Assembly: GCA_964525485.1 (NCBI GenBank)
Contig: CAZGHH010000013.1
Span: forward strand, 1-24,458
Length of the DNA: 24,458 nt
Source: DAONBD01 sp964525485
Lineage (GTDB): Bacteria > Patescibacteriota > Gracilibacteria > UBA1369 > LOWO2-01-FULL-3
Direction of reading: 5' to 3'
Shown here: in pieces, positions 7,057-14,881 of the stretch
Position numbering within the stretch: position 1 is the first letter of the stretch
Layout of the letters: every line of letters begins with the position of its first letter
Notes under the pieces: generated by a model
What the model saw: the letters and a program-made list of their open reading frames with translations, nothing else
Told to the model about the DNA's origin: nothing
The model's database searches: none
Program-made: the position numbers and the translations under genes

Positions 7057-7494
7057 TTATACTCTGCGTGCCTTTCTCTTTCGGCAACCGTTGTGAGGCA
7101 TCGCCGTGACGTCTTCGATTGATAAGATTTCAATCTGATTTGTCGTGATTCCCCTCATAGATTGTTCGCGTCCGCTTCCTACTCCGTCTACAATGACTCG
7201 GACTCTTTCTAACCCAAAGACTTTTGCCTTCTGAATGGCATTGTCTGCAGCGACTTGAGCAGCATAAGGCGTAGATTTTCTGGCTCCTTTAAATCCTGAC
7301 GCGCCGGACGAACTCCACGCAATCACGTCACCGTTTGGTTCAGAGATACTTATAATTGTATTGTTGTATGTAGCTTTGATATGACAAACCCCTTCCACTA
7401 TACTTCTTCTTTTGCTCTTTTTTTTCTTTGCGGCGAAATTTGACTTACCGCCTTCCTTCTTTTTAGATTCTTGTTTTTTAACTTCTTCAGCCAT
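7057..7494 (-). CDS. rpsK: 30S ribosomal protein uS11
   Basis: This 145-residue protein of the 30S platform lines the mRNA exit. The core begins at about residue 32 (VEGVCHIKATYNNTIISI) and carries SSGASGFKGARKSTPYAAQ and the end motif PHNGCRKRKARRV. The family normally has a Pro pair after the Cys-Arg in that last motif; here it is Lys-Arg. The first 30 residues are a Lys-rich extension. Confidence 0.97.
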   Translation of the reverse strand: MAEEVKKQESKKKEGGKSNFAAKKKKSKRRSIVEGVCHIKATYNNTIISISEPNGDVIAWSSSGASGFKGARKSTPYAAQVAADNAIQKAKVFGLERVRVIVDGVGSGREQSMRGITTNQIEILSIEDVTAMPHNGCRKRKARRV

Positions 7495-7517
7495 AATAAT
7501 TATTATTTATTGAGATG

Positions 7518-7892
7518 TTATTTAGTTACGGTTTTTTTGTTTGCTACCGTCTTTTTCTTTCCTTTTTTCGTGCGTGAATTGTAACGCGTGCGTTGACCTC
7601 TACATGGTAGGTTTTTCTTGTGTCTTAATCCTCTGTATGAGCCGATTTCTTGGATTCTTTTGACATCCATCGCTACTTTTCTTTTCAGGTCTCCTTCTGT
7701 TGTCATTTTTGCAATTTCTTCTCTGAGTGCATTTACTTCTGTTTCTGTAAGATCTTGAACTTTCGTGTCTTTATTTATTCCGGTAGCTTCTAAAATCCTG
7801 ACGCTAAGCTTGCGGCCTATTCCAAATATTGCCGTAAGTCCAACTTCGATTCTTTTGTCTTTTGGTAGATTTATACCTGCTATACGAGCCAT
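7518..7892 (-). CDS. rpsM: 30S ribosomal protein uS13
   Basis: This protein of the 30S head makes intersubunit bridges and contacts P-site tRNA. It has 124 residues, normal length. It starts MARIAGINLPKDKRIEVGLT, contains the H2TH-type region GIGRKLSVRILEATGI, and ends with RGLRHKKNLPCRGQRTRYNSRT and a basic tail. It follows rpmJ as in most bacteria. Confidence 0.98.
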   Translation of the reverse strand: MARIAGINLPKDKRIEVGLTAIFGIGRKLSVRILEATGINKDTKVQDLTETEVNALREEIAKMTTEGDLKRKVAMDVKRIQEIGSYRGLRHKKNLPCRGQRTRYNSRTKKGKKKTVANKKTVTK

Positions 7893-7911
7893 TGTAGTAA
7901 TAAGTTAAATA

Positions 7912-8025
7912 TTAACCTTGTTTTTGCTTATGTTTTTTTGTCTCGCAAATGATGCGAACAACGCCTTTGCGTTTAACGATTTTGCATTTAGAACATATTT
8001 TTTTGACTGATGCTCTGACTTTCAT
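7912..8025 (-). CDS. rpmJ: 50S ribosomal protein bL36
   Basis: This short gene encodes 37 residues starting MKVRASVKKICSKCK. The zinc ligands of the C+ form are present: C11, C14, C27 and H32. bL36 stabilises 23S rRNA at the base of the L7/L12 stalk region. It lies between infA (10-bp gap) and rpsM, the conserved order. The ATG at 8025 has no Shine-Dalgarno. Confidence 0.97.
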   Translation of the reverse strand: MKVRASVKKICSKCKIVKRKGVVRIICETKKHKQKQG

Positions 8026-8035
8026 AATGTTTTAA

Positions 8036-8269
8036 TTACTGTTTATGTCTATAAGTTATTCTTCCTTTTGTAGGGTCATATATCGATAACTCTACAGTGA
8101 CCTTGTCCCCAGGAAGGATTCTGATGAAGTTCATCTGCATTTTTCCAGACAGATGTGCCATGATTTCTTTTCCTTCCCAGTTTTCTCCTATTAATTTTAC
8201 GGTGAATTTTGCATTCGGTAGAGGTTCTACCACTATTCCTTCAACTTCGATTTTGTCTTCCTTGGCCAT
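8036..8269 (-). CDS. infA: Translation initiation factor IF-1
   Basis: This is a 77-residue single OB-fold protein that occupies the ribosomal A site during initiation. It starts MAKEDKIEVEGIVVEPLPNA and contains GKEIMAHLSGKMQMNFIRIL and DPTKGRITYR, close to the family consensus. It is the first gene of the downstream block, with a promoter 70-100 bp ahead and a small inverted repeat in its leader. Confidence 0.97.
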   Translation of the reverse strand: MAKEDKIEVEGIVVEPLPNAKFTVKLIGENWEGKEIMAHLSGKMQMNFIRILPGDKVTVELSIYDPTKGRITYRHKQ

Positions 8270-8285
8270 AAAAAACGTTAATTTT

Positions 8286-8299
8286 CGCTTATGTAAGCG
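8286..8299. promoter_or_regulatory. Inverted repeat in the infA leader
   Basis: The arms cgctta and taagcg are separated by 2 bp, 17 bp before the infA ATG. Just upstream on the minus strand is a TATAAT (8303-8308) without a good -35. The palindrome could be an operator, or a small hairpin at the 5' end of a second, shorter transcript. Confidence 0.3.
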
Positions 8300-8336
8300 C
8301 TAATTATAGGATAGAGAAGGGGATTAAAGCGTTCGG

Positions 8337-8365
8337 ATTTTACAGTAGTATATATGATGGTGCAA
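8337..8365 (-). promoter_or_regulatory. Sigma70-like promoter for infA-rpmJ-rpsM-rpsK-rpsD-rpoA-rplQ-rplM-rpsI
   Basis: The minus strand reads TTGCAC, a 17-bp spacer, then TAAAAT. It sits in the 239-bp gap between map and infA, the only long gap inside the operon. The rest of the gap (8366-8508) shows no gene I can support. Confidence 0.6.
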
Positions 8366-8508
8366 GAGAATTTTAAGGGAGAATTGTGTAAATGATCGAT
8401 TTGACCGTATTTTTACTTGCAGTAATTATAAAAATATTGTCTGACATGGTTTCCTCAGGTTGATTGTTTTTGTTTTCTCAATTCGATTTTTGGCTTGTTT
8501 AAGCTTTT

Positions 8509-9261
8509 TTATGCCTGTGTCAAAACTTCACAACCATTTTCTGTAACCAAAAGTGTGTGTTCTATTTGGGCTGCAAGAGAATTGTCCGCAGTGACGATCG
8601 TCCAGTTGTCTTTTAATGTGCGAATTTGCCCCTTACCGTTCGTGAAAATCGGTTCTACCGCAATAGTCATTCCAGCCTTCAACATCGGGTATTTTTCTTC
8701 GCGATGATTTGTGATGGTTGGATATTCATGCAGTCGACGTCCGACCCCGTGTCCAGTGAGTTCTTCCACGACCGAATATCCATTCGATGTAATAGTATCT
8801 TCAATGACTCCGGATAATTCACCCAAATAAAGTCCGTCATGTATTGCCATAATCGCTTGCCCGAGAGTTTCTTCTGCGACGGAAATCATCTTTTTTTTCT
8901 CGGCGCTTATTTCACCGACCCCTATGAATACCGTTGAATCGGTGTGAAATCCTTTGTATATTGTTCCACAATCTATCGCTATAAACTGACCTTCTTTTAA
9001 AATCTCGTCTTTTCTTGGGATTCCGTGCACGACGACATTATCTATATTTGTGCAAAGTGTCCCCGGAAATCCGTGATAACCTTTGAAAGAGGGGATAGTG
9101 CCGTGGTCGCGGAGAAATTTTTCTGCGAATTGATCGAGCTCCAAAGTCGAAACCCCCGGCTTTGCGCGAAGAGCCGTTTCTTGTAAGCAGTTCGCAAGAA
9201 TTTTACCTCCGTCTCTCATTATTTGAATTTCTTCCGATGTTTTAATGTTTATCGTTGCCAT
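8509..9261 (-). CDS. map: Methionine aminopeptidase, type I
   Basis: This enzyme removes the initiator Met from nascent proteins. It has 250 residues in the pita-bread fold. All metal and catalytic residues of the family are visible: H79 (VVVHG), D97 (AIDCGT), D108 (GFHTDST), H171 (TGHGVGR), E203 (VEPI) and E234 (QIEHT). There is no N-terminal zinc-finger extension. The gene lies 21 bp downstream of adk, in the common secY-adk-map-infA order. A 239-bp gap follows it, so map probably ends the upstream transcript in part. Confidence 0.98.
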   Translation of the reverse strand: MATINIKTSEEIQIMRDGGKILANCLQETALRAKPGVSTLELDQFAEKFLRDHGTIPSFKGYHGFPGTLCTNIDNVVVHGIPRKDEILKEGQFIAIDCGTIYKGFHTDSTVFIGVGEISAEKKKMISVAEETLGQAIMAIHDGLYLGELSGVIEDTITSNGYSVVEELTGHGVGRRLHEYPTITNHREEKYPMLKAGMTIAVEPIFTNGKGQIRTLKDNWTIVTADNSLAAQIEHTLLVTENGCEVLTQA

Positions 9262-9282
9262 TTATTTATGTTGGTGATTTCT

Positions 9283-9912
9283 TTAAATTATTTCTTTCAA
9301 TGTTTTTTCGGCCAATTCGGCTACTTCTTCTATAGTTCCTTCTCCGTCAATTTTTATTAATTTGTCTGAATATAATTCTATCGCCGGCAGTGTTTCTTTG
9401 TCGAATGCTTCCAATCTAACTTTGATTGATTCTGGGTTGTCGTCAGCGCGTGTAGTTAGGGAGGAGTTGCATTTCTCGCAAACGGATTTTGTATATGAAG
9501 CTGGGTAAACTTCTTTGCAACTTGAGCAGATTTTACGCGTGGTGAGTCTGCGTAATGCGGTTTCTTTTGATATATCTATCAGTACAGCTCGATATGGTCT
9601 TTCCAGTTTATTTAATAATTTGTTTAATGAATTTGCTTGTTCTACTTTTCTCGGAATTCCGTCGAATAAGATATTTGATCCTACAGGTAATGTCTTGATG
9701 AAGTTCTCAACTATTTCCATTACGACTTCATTTGGGACTAAATTACCCGCTTCGATAATCTTTTTTATTTTTCGTCCAAGTTCTGAATCTTGCGATGCCA
9801 GTTCACGTAAAGCAGCGCCAGTTTCAAAAATTTCCAATCCGAAATGTCCAGCAATTTTTTTACCAACAGTGCCCTTGCCCGCACCTTGCATGCCGAAGAG
9901 AATGAGGTCCAT
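9283..9912 (-). CDS. adk: Adenylate kinase with zinc-type LID
   Basis: This enzyme interconverts ATP + AMP and 2 ADP in the cytosol. It has 209 residues. The P-loop is GMQGAGKGT (7-15), where the common Pro of GxPGxGKGT is Gln. The AMP-binding motif DGIPRKVEQA (84-93) is present. The LID holds C129, C132, C145 and C148, a four-Cys zinc site as in Gram-positive long-form enzymes. RADDNPESIKVRL after the LID supplies the catalytic arginines. It lies 17 bp after secY. Confidence 0.97.
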   Translation of the reverse strand: MDLILFGMQGAGKGTVGKKIAGHFGLEIFETGAALRELASQDSELGRKIKKIIEAGNLVPNEVVMEIVENFIKTLPVGSNILFDGIPRKVEQANSLNKLLNKLERPYRAVLIDISKETALRRLTTRKICSSCKEVYPASYTKSVCEKCNSSLTTRADDNPESIKVRLEAFDKETLPAIELYSDKLIKIDGEGTIEEVAELAEKTLKEII

Positions 9913-9929
9913 TTTAAAATAGTTAAATT

Positions 9930-11228
9930 CTAATAGAACTTATTGTAGTCGTGCATTATCAATTGAGCATTGATGCGACGAATGATTTCGAGAACAGTAC
10001 CAGCCAGGATGATCATTCCGGCTCCCGATATGAGTAGTGGAACTGAACCAATTGATAATGAACTGAATAAGCCTTGTATTAGTATTGGGAGGATTGCAAC
10101 GAGCGCCAGGAATATTCCTCCAAAAAGATTTAATCTGTTTGAAACTTTTCCTATGTATTCGGCTGTTTGTTTCCCTGGGCGAATGCCGGGGATATAACCG
10201 CCACGTTTTTGGATGTTTTCAGCAACCTGTTCCGGTTGGAAAACTATTGAAACATAGAAGTATGTGAATCCTATAATTAGTAGGAAGTATGTAATCATGT
10301 AAATAGATCCTCCGGCTTGGAAAAGGCTGGTCATTTTTTCGGCCATTTGTCTTAACCATGGAGATTCTGCCCTCATTAAGAATTGTCCCAATATCGCAGG
10401 AAAACTTACAAGAGAAACGGCGAAGATGATAGGGATCATTCCAGCTTGATTTATTCTGATAGGTAAGTGGGATTGATCGCTTCCTGAGCGAACGCCTCTT
10501 CCCGCATAAGTAATCGGTATTCTTCTTTGAGCTTCTGTAACAAGAATAATAACTGTTGTTAAAATTATAGTCAGTAACAGCATTATTACGAAAGGTATTA
10601 CTTTTGATTCATCCGCTTGTGCCAAGAAAAGTCCTTGTCCAAGCATTTGTGGAATTTGAGAAATGATACTTGTGAAGATCAATATTGATATACCATTGGA
10701 AATTCCTTTTTCTGTAATTTGTTCTCCTAGCCACACCAACAATATAGTTCCCGCTGTTACTGTGAGCATTGTGGTGATGATAGTCAAAGGATCTCCGATA
10801 TCTTTAATTATTGGAATTTGTGACTGAGAATTCAATAGAGCAATCATTCCGTATGATTGGAAAAATGCCAAAGGAAGAGTTAACCATCTAGTATATGAAT
10901 TGATTTTTTTCTGTCCGCTTTCACCTTCTTTTTTCAAGTCTTCCAATTTAGGAACTACAACTGTTAAAAGTTGAATAATGATTGATGCATTGATATATGG
11001 GGAAAGCCCCATCAGTAAAATAGAAAAATTATCAGCACTGCCTCCTGTTAAAATTGAGAAAACGCCTAATATTTGGTTTTTATTAAAGATCGCCTGAATC
11101 GCTGCTATGTCTGCTCCCGGTACGGAGATTTGAGTCAGCAATCTATAAAGCGCGACTATTAATAAAGTGAATAATATCTTGTTTCTAATGGATTTAGAAT
11201 TCCAGATTTGTTTGAGGTAACTGAACAT
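9930..11228 (-). CDS. secY: Protein translocase subunit SecY
   Basis: This is the channel subunit of the SecYEG translocon in the cytoplasmic membrane. It has 432 residues with ten predicted membrane helices. Conserved features include LGLSPYI-like LMGLSPYINASIIIQLL at helix 2, the cytoplasmic loop with RRIPITYAGRG and LPIRINQAGMIPIIFA, and the C-terminal QKRGGYIPGIRPGKQT. It is the route by which the large secreted protein encoded at 20113-24171 would leave the cytosol. It is the usual last member of the spc block. Confidence 0.98.
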   Translation of the reverse strand: MFSYLKQIWNSKSIRNKILFTLLIVALYRLLTQISVPGADIAAIQAIFNKNQILGVFSILTGGSADNFSILLMGLSPYINASIIIQLLTVVVPKLEDLKKEGESGQKKINSYTRWLTLPLAFFQSYGMIALLNSQSQIPIIKDIGDPLTIITTMLTVTAGTILLVWLGEQITEKGISNGISILIFTSIISQIPQMLGQGLFLAQADESKVIPFVIMLLLTIILTTVIILVTEAQRRIPITYAGRGVRSGSDQSHLPIRINQAGMIPIIFAVSLVSFPAILGQFLMRAESPWLRQMAEKMTSLFQAGGSIYMITYFLLIIGFTYFYVSIVFQPEQVAENIQKRGGYIPGIRPGKQTAEYIGKVSNRLNLFGGIFLALVAILPILIQGLFSSLSIGSVPLLISGAGMIILAGTVLEIIRRINAQLIMHDYNKFY

Positions 11229-11239
11229 GTGGGGGTAGG

Positions 11240-11695
11240 TTAGTCTTTAGATTCAGGCTTTTCCTCAGCAATTTTTGCTTTTGGTAAGTTCACTTTTCCT
11301 CCCGCCTTTTCAACTTTAGCGATAGCGCTTGCGGAAGCCTTGTGAACAGTAATTGTAACTGCTGATGCAATTTCGCCTTCGCCGAGAAGTTTATACTTTT
11401 TTAGTGATTTTGTAAGGTCAATTTCTCCTTTTTTCGCTAATTTCTCTAGATCTCCAACGTTAATTGCGATGTAATCAACTCTGTTTGGGTTTCTGAAACC
11501 ATGAAGTTTTGGAAGTCTTCTGTAGATAGGGGACTGACCTCCTTCAAATCCCAGACCTTTATGTCCTTTCCCTGAACGAGCTGTCTGGCCTTTTCCTCCT
11601 TTGCCTGAGTATGTGCCGAGGCCCGAGCCATTACCTCTTCCTAGGATTTTTTTCTTCTTTTTTGGTAAATTTCCTTTTATTTCTAATAATGACAT
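11240..11695 (-). CDS. rplO: 50S ribosomal protein uL15
   Basis: This 151-residue late-assembly 50S protein has the Gly/Lys-rich N-terminal region GRGNGSGLGTYSGKGGKGQ and GGQSPIYRRLPKLHGF, then the globular domain. It follows rpsE directly with an 11-bp gap. In most bacteria rpmD (uL30) sits between these two genes; here there is no room for it. Confidence 0.98.
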   Translation of the reverse strand: MSLLEIKGNLPKKKKKILGRGNGSGLGTYSGKGGKGQTARSGKGHKGLGFEGGQSPIYRRLPKLHGFRNPNRVDYIAINVGDLEKLAKKGEIDLTKSLKKYKLLGEGEIASAVTITVHKASASAIAKVEKAGGKVNLPKAKIAEEKPESKD

Positions 11696-11706
11696 TTCGA
11701 GTTTGG

Positions 11707-12330
11707 TTATTTTGCTGCCGGTTCTGTTGTTTTCGGCGCTACTTTAGGTTGTGATTTATTTGGTTGGACTGGTTTCTTTGCTTCTTTTTTCTCTTCTTTA
11801 AGTTCTGTGGCTACTTGTTGTGGTTGAACTTTTGGAGCTTGTCTCTTTTTTACACTGTAAGGCGTGTCTTTTAATTGTCCAAGTGCTGCGATTGTAGCTC
11901 TTGCGTTTGAAATTTTATTCTTTGTGCCGAAGCATTTAGATAAAATATCTTTTATCCCTGAAAACTCAACTACTTTTCTAACAGTACCTCCGGCAATGAT
12001 ACCTGTACCAGGTGCCGCAGGCATCAGTAGCATTTTTGCACTCTTAAGTTTAATCTCTGTTCTGTGTGGAATTGTCGATCCATCCATCTTAACAACAATC
12101 ATATTTTTCTTTGCGTCGTGGATTGCTTTTTGAATCGCTCCAACTACTTCTTCTGATTTCCCTACACCAACTCCGACTTTTCCATTTTTATTTCCAATAA
12201 CAACAGTTGCTCTAAATCTGAGTCTGCGTCCACCTTTTACTACGCGTGTAACTCTATCAATTTGTAGAACTTCTTCTTCGAATTCTTTTACTTCTTTAGT
12301 CGCTGAATTTTTATTGAAATGTTTTGCCAT
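11707..12330 (-). CDS. rpsE: 30S ribosomal protein uS5 with long basic tail
   Basis: This protein helps mRNA unwinding and decoding accuracy at the mRNA entry site. It has 207 residues. The dsRNA-binding-like N-domain (VVKGGRRLRFRATVVIGN) and the C-domain (PAAPGTGIIAGGTVRKVVE) are intact. Residues after about 160 form a Lys/Pro/Gln/Ala-rich tail of some 48 residues not found in standard ~165-residue S5. No rpmD follows. Confidence 0.97.
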   Translation of the reverse strand: MAKHFNKNSATKEVKEFEEEVLQIDRVTRVVKGGRRLRFRATVVIGNKNGKVGVGVGKSEEVVGAIQKAIHDAKKNMIVVKMDGSTIPHRTEIKLKSAKMLLMPAAPGTGIIAGGTVRKVVEFSGIKDILSKCFGTKNKISNARATIAALGQLKDTPYSVKKRQAPKVQPQQVATELKEEKKEAKKPVQPNKSQPKVAPKTTEPAAK

Positions 12331-12347
12331 GATTAATTAGTGTGAGG

Positions 12348-12692
12348 TTAAAATTTTAATCCGCCCTCTCTTGCTCCATCCGCCAGGGCTTTTACTCTGC
12401 CATGATATTTATATCCATTTCTGTCGAATACAACTTCTGTAATTCCTTTCTCTTTTGCTTTTGCTGCAACTGATGTTCCGACTTGTTTTCCTTGTTCTGT
12501 TTTAGTACCTTTATCAAGTTTTTTACTTGATTCGAATAATAAAGTTTTGTGCGCAACATCATCTATTAATTGAGCATAAATTTCATTTAAACTTCTGAAT
12601 ACAACCAATCTTGGACGATCAGCTGTTCCTGAAACAACTTTTCGAATCTTTGCGTGTCTCTTTTGTCTTTTTAATACCTTTTCGTTATTCAT
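12348..12692 (-). CDS. rplR: 50S ribosomal protein uL18
   Basis: This 5S rRNA-binding protein has 114 residues, normal length. It has the basic start RQKRHAKIRKVVSGTADRPRL, the motif VFRSLNEIYAQLID, and the ending FDRNGYKYHGRVKALADGAREGGLKF (FDRNGYKYHG and GAREGGL are diagnostic). It sits between rplF and rpsE as expected. Confidence 0.98.
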   Translation of the reverse strand: MNNEKVLKRQKRHAKIRKVVSGTADRPRLVVFRSLNEIYAQLIDDVAHKTLLFESSKKLDKGTKTEQGKQVGTSVAAKAKEKGITEVVFDRNGYKYHGRVKALADGAREGGLKF

Positions 12693-12711
12693 TATATTAA
12701 TTTTTTATTAG

Positions 12712-13263
12712 TTATTTTCCTGCCGCTGCAGTTTTACCAGCTTTTCTTACGATTCTTTCGTCAGCGTATTTAACTCCTTTCCCTTTGTATGGTTCTGGTG
12801 GTCTGAATGATCTTACTTTTGCCGCTACTTCGCCTAATGCTTCTTTGTCGATTGATTTAATTATTATTACAGCTTTGTTGTCAGGATCTTCTTCAAATTT
12901 CACAGTATCTGGTGCTTTGTATTCAATTGGGTGAGAAAAACCAAGATTTAATGTGATTTTGCTACCGCTTGTTTTGAATCTATAACCGACTCCAATAACT
13001 TCTAATCTTTTTTCATATCCTTTTGTGACACCTATAACCATATTGTTAAGAAGTGTTCTGAAAAGTCCATGAAGTCCTTTGTCTTCGTATAAATCGCTGT
13101 TTAATTTTACGATCAATTGATTCTCAATTTTTTCAACAGAAATTTTTGGATTAACAGTTCTTTTCAAAGTTCCTCCTGGTCCTTTTACTGTAATCTCAGT
13201 TCCGTTGATTGTTACTTCAACTCCTGATGGTAAACTAATTGGTGATTTTCCGATTCGTGACAT
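12712..13263 (-). CDS. rplF: 50S ribosomal protein uL6
   Basis: This protein sits beside the GTPase-associated centre of the 50S. It has 183 residues in two similar domains. It starts MSRIGKSPISLPSGVEVTI, contains GVTKGYEKRLEVIGVGYR, and ends with the signature RPPEPYKGKGVKYADERI. Gene order rpsH-rplF-rplR is canonical. Confidence 0.98.
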   Translation of the reverse strand: MSRIGKSPISLPSGVEVTINGTEITVKGPGGTLKRTVNPKISVEKIENQLIVKLNSDLYEDKGLHGLFRTLLNNMVIGVTKGYEKRLEVIGVGYRFKTSGSKITLNLGFSHPIEYKAPDTVKFEEDPDNKAVIIIKSIDKEALGEVAAKVRSFRPPEPYKGKGVKYADERIVRKAGKTAAAGK

Positions 13264-13284
13264 ATTAAGTTGGTTGTTTTAATT

Positions 13285-13662
13285 TTAGTATGCTTCACAG
13301 ATTACTTCTCCTCCTATATTGGCTTTTCTTGCCTCTTCAGTTGTCATCAATCCTTTTGATGTGGATACGATTTGTATACCTGTGCCGTTTCTTATTAATT
13401 TCATATTTTCTTTTCCTCCGTAGATTCTTTGTCCCGGCTTTGAAACTCTTGTCAAATGTATAGGTCTTGTTTCATCCAATGTGATAATTAATTCCGGGAT
13501 TTCATCATCTGTTTTCTCGTATTTAACGATGAATTTTTTATCCAATAAAATTTTCAAGATATTTTCTTTGATTTTTGAATATGGAGCGCTGCACACCGCG
13601 AGATTAGCTCTTGATGCGTTTCTGATTCTTGTTAACAAATCTGCTATTGGGTCTGTTGTCAT
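13285..13662 (-). CDS. rpsH: 30S ribosomal protein uS8
   Basis: This primary 16S rRNA-binding protein of the 30S platform is the translational repressor of the spc operon in E. coli. It has 125 residues. DPIADLLTRIRNASRA at the start and GTGIQIVSTSKGLMTTEEARK with GGEVICEAY at the end are diagnostic. No S8-type repressor hairpin was identified near rplE here. Confidence 0.98.
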   Translation of the reverse strand: MTTDPIADLLTRIRNASRANLAVCSAPYSKIKENILKILLDKKFIVKYEKTDDEIPELIITLDETRPIHLTRVSKPGQRIYGGKENMKLIRNGTGIQIVSTSKGLMTTEEARKANIGGEVICEAY

Positions 13663-13717
13663 TTGATTGGTAATTATTATTCGTTAGATATCTTTTATTT
13701 TAAGATTGGCATTTTGC

Positions 13718-13942
13718 CTACCAAGATGATTTTTTTACTCCCGGTATTTTTCCCGCTCTAGCAAGTTCTCTGAAGCAAATTCTGCACATATCGAATCTTC
13801 TCATGTATCCGTGGCCTCTGCCGCAGATTTTGCATCTATTGTAAACTTTTGTTGGGAATGTTGGTTCCTTTCCTGCAGCTATTTCTTTTTGCAATCTTTC
13901 TTTTCCTGCTCTTTGCTTATTGTGTAATGCTATTCTTACCAT
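13718..13942 (-). CDS. rpsZ: 30S ribosomal protein uS14, zinc form
   Basis: This 30S head protein has 74 residues. The zinc ribbon uses C37, C40, C53 and C56 (CKIC and CRIC), and the end RELARAGKIPGVKKSSW is typical. It is about 13 residues longer at the N-terminus than the usual 61-residue zinc form. The ATG at 13942 is the first start after the rplE stop, so a shorter product would need a start inside this region. Confidence 0.96.
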   Translation of the reverse strand: MVRIALHNKQRAGKERLQKEIAAGKEPTFPTKVYNRCKICGRGHGYMRRFDMCRICFRELARAGKIPGVKKSSW

Positions 13943-13973
13943 AGTGGTGTTATTTTTTATTTAGGGGGCAACC

Positions 13974-14528
13974 TTATCTTGCCTCTTTGAATGGAAAATT
14001 AAATGCTTTCAGTAATGCTAAACCTTGTTCGTCATTTTTTGCTGTTGTAGAGATCGTGACTTGCACTCCGTGTAAATGTAGAACGTCATCAGGATTTATT
14101 TCAGGGAACATAATGTGCTCTTTGAAGCCTATCGAATAGTTTCCGTTGCCGTCGAACGCTCTTTGTGATAAACCTCTGAAATCTCTTACACGAGGGAGCG
14201 TGATATTGATGAGTTTGCTGAAGAAATCGTACATTCTTCTTCCTCTCAAAGTGACCATAACTCCTACAGGAACTCCTTCTCTTGTTTTAAAGTTTGAAAT
14301 TGATTTTCTTGCTTTTGTGACAACCGGCTTTTGTCCTGCAATTTTGGCAACATTATCAACAATGTAGTCATAATCTTTGCCTTGTCTTGTAATGATAGAA
14401 CCAATGCCTACATTGATAGTGATACTTTTAAGCTTTGGAACGGCATTTGCGTTCTTTAGCCCAAGATCCTTTTGTAGTTTTGGAGCTATCTCTTTCTTGA
14501 ACTGTGTTTTTAAATCTAATGGTGCCAT
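13974..14528 (-). CDS. rplE: 50S ribosomal protein uL5
   Basis: This 5S rRNA-binding protein of the central protuberance has 184 residues. KSITINVGIG, the RQGKDYDYIV region, GQKPVVTKARKSISNFKTREG and RGRRMYDF are in the family order. It starts 3 bases after the rplX stop, suggesting translational coupling. Confidence 0.98.
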   Translation of the reverse strand: MAPLDLKTQFKKEIAPKLQKDLGLKNANAVPKLKSITINVGIGSIITRQGKDYDYIVDNVAKIAGQKPVVTKARKSISNFKTREGVPVGVMVTLRGRRMYDFFSKLINITLPRVRDFRGLSQRAFDGNGNYSIGFKEHIMFPEINPDDVLHLHGVQVTISTTAKNDEQGLALLKAFNFPFKEAR

Positions 14529-14530
14529 AA

Positions 14531-14881
14531 TTATTTTTTCTGTTTAGAACTTGTTTTATGTGAAACTGCTATCTCGTCCATTGACTCTCCGCATTTTTTG
14601 CATGTTCTCTGTTTCTTTCCGTTCTCGAGTATTTTGTAAGCTACGCGTGTCATTTTTCCGCATTTTGGGCAGACAACCATTGCTTTTGCTGCATTGATTG
14701 GTGCTTCAAATTTAATTCTCTCGCCCGCTTTTGTACTAGTCTTTTTAATGTGTTTTGTAACTAAGTTTATTTTCTCAACAGTAACTTTGTTTGAATTTCT
14801 GAAAATCTTCAAAACTTTTCCTTTCTTGCCTTTATCTTTCCCGGCTAATACCTGTACTGTATCTCCAAGTTTAAGCTTCAT
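14531..14881 (-). CDS. rplX: 50S ribosomal protein uL24
   Basis: This assembly-initiator protein has 116 residues. The KOW motif is near the N-terminus (GDTVQVLAGKDKGKKGKVLK). The C-terminal part carries CPKCG (C71, C74) and CKKCG (C94, C97), a possible zinc ribbon common in L24 of many bacteria. The start overlaps the rplN stop in an ATGA, so TGA must work as a stop here. Confidence 0.98.
   Translation of the reverse strand: MKLKLGDTVQVLAGKDKGKKGKVLKIFRNSNKVTVEKINLVTKHIKKTSTKAGERIKFEAPINAAKAMVVCPKCGKMTRVAYKILENGKKQRTCKKCGESMDEIAVSHKTSSKQKK

Noticed and set aside
8373..8447. 24-residue reading frame in the map-infA gap with GAGG 6 bases before its ATG
   Set aside because: The genes around it do not use Shine-Dalgarno sequences, the peptide has no recognisable features, and such a short frame is expected by chance.
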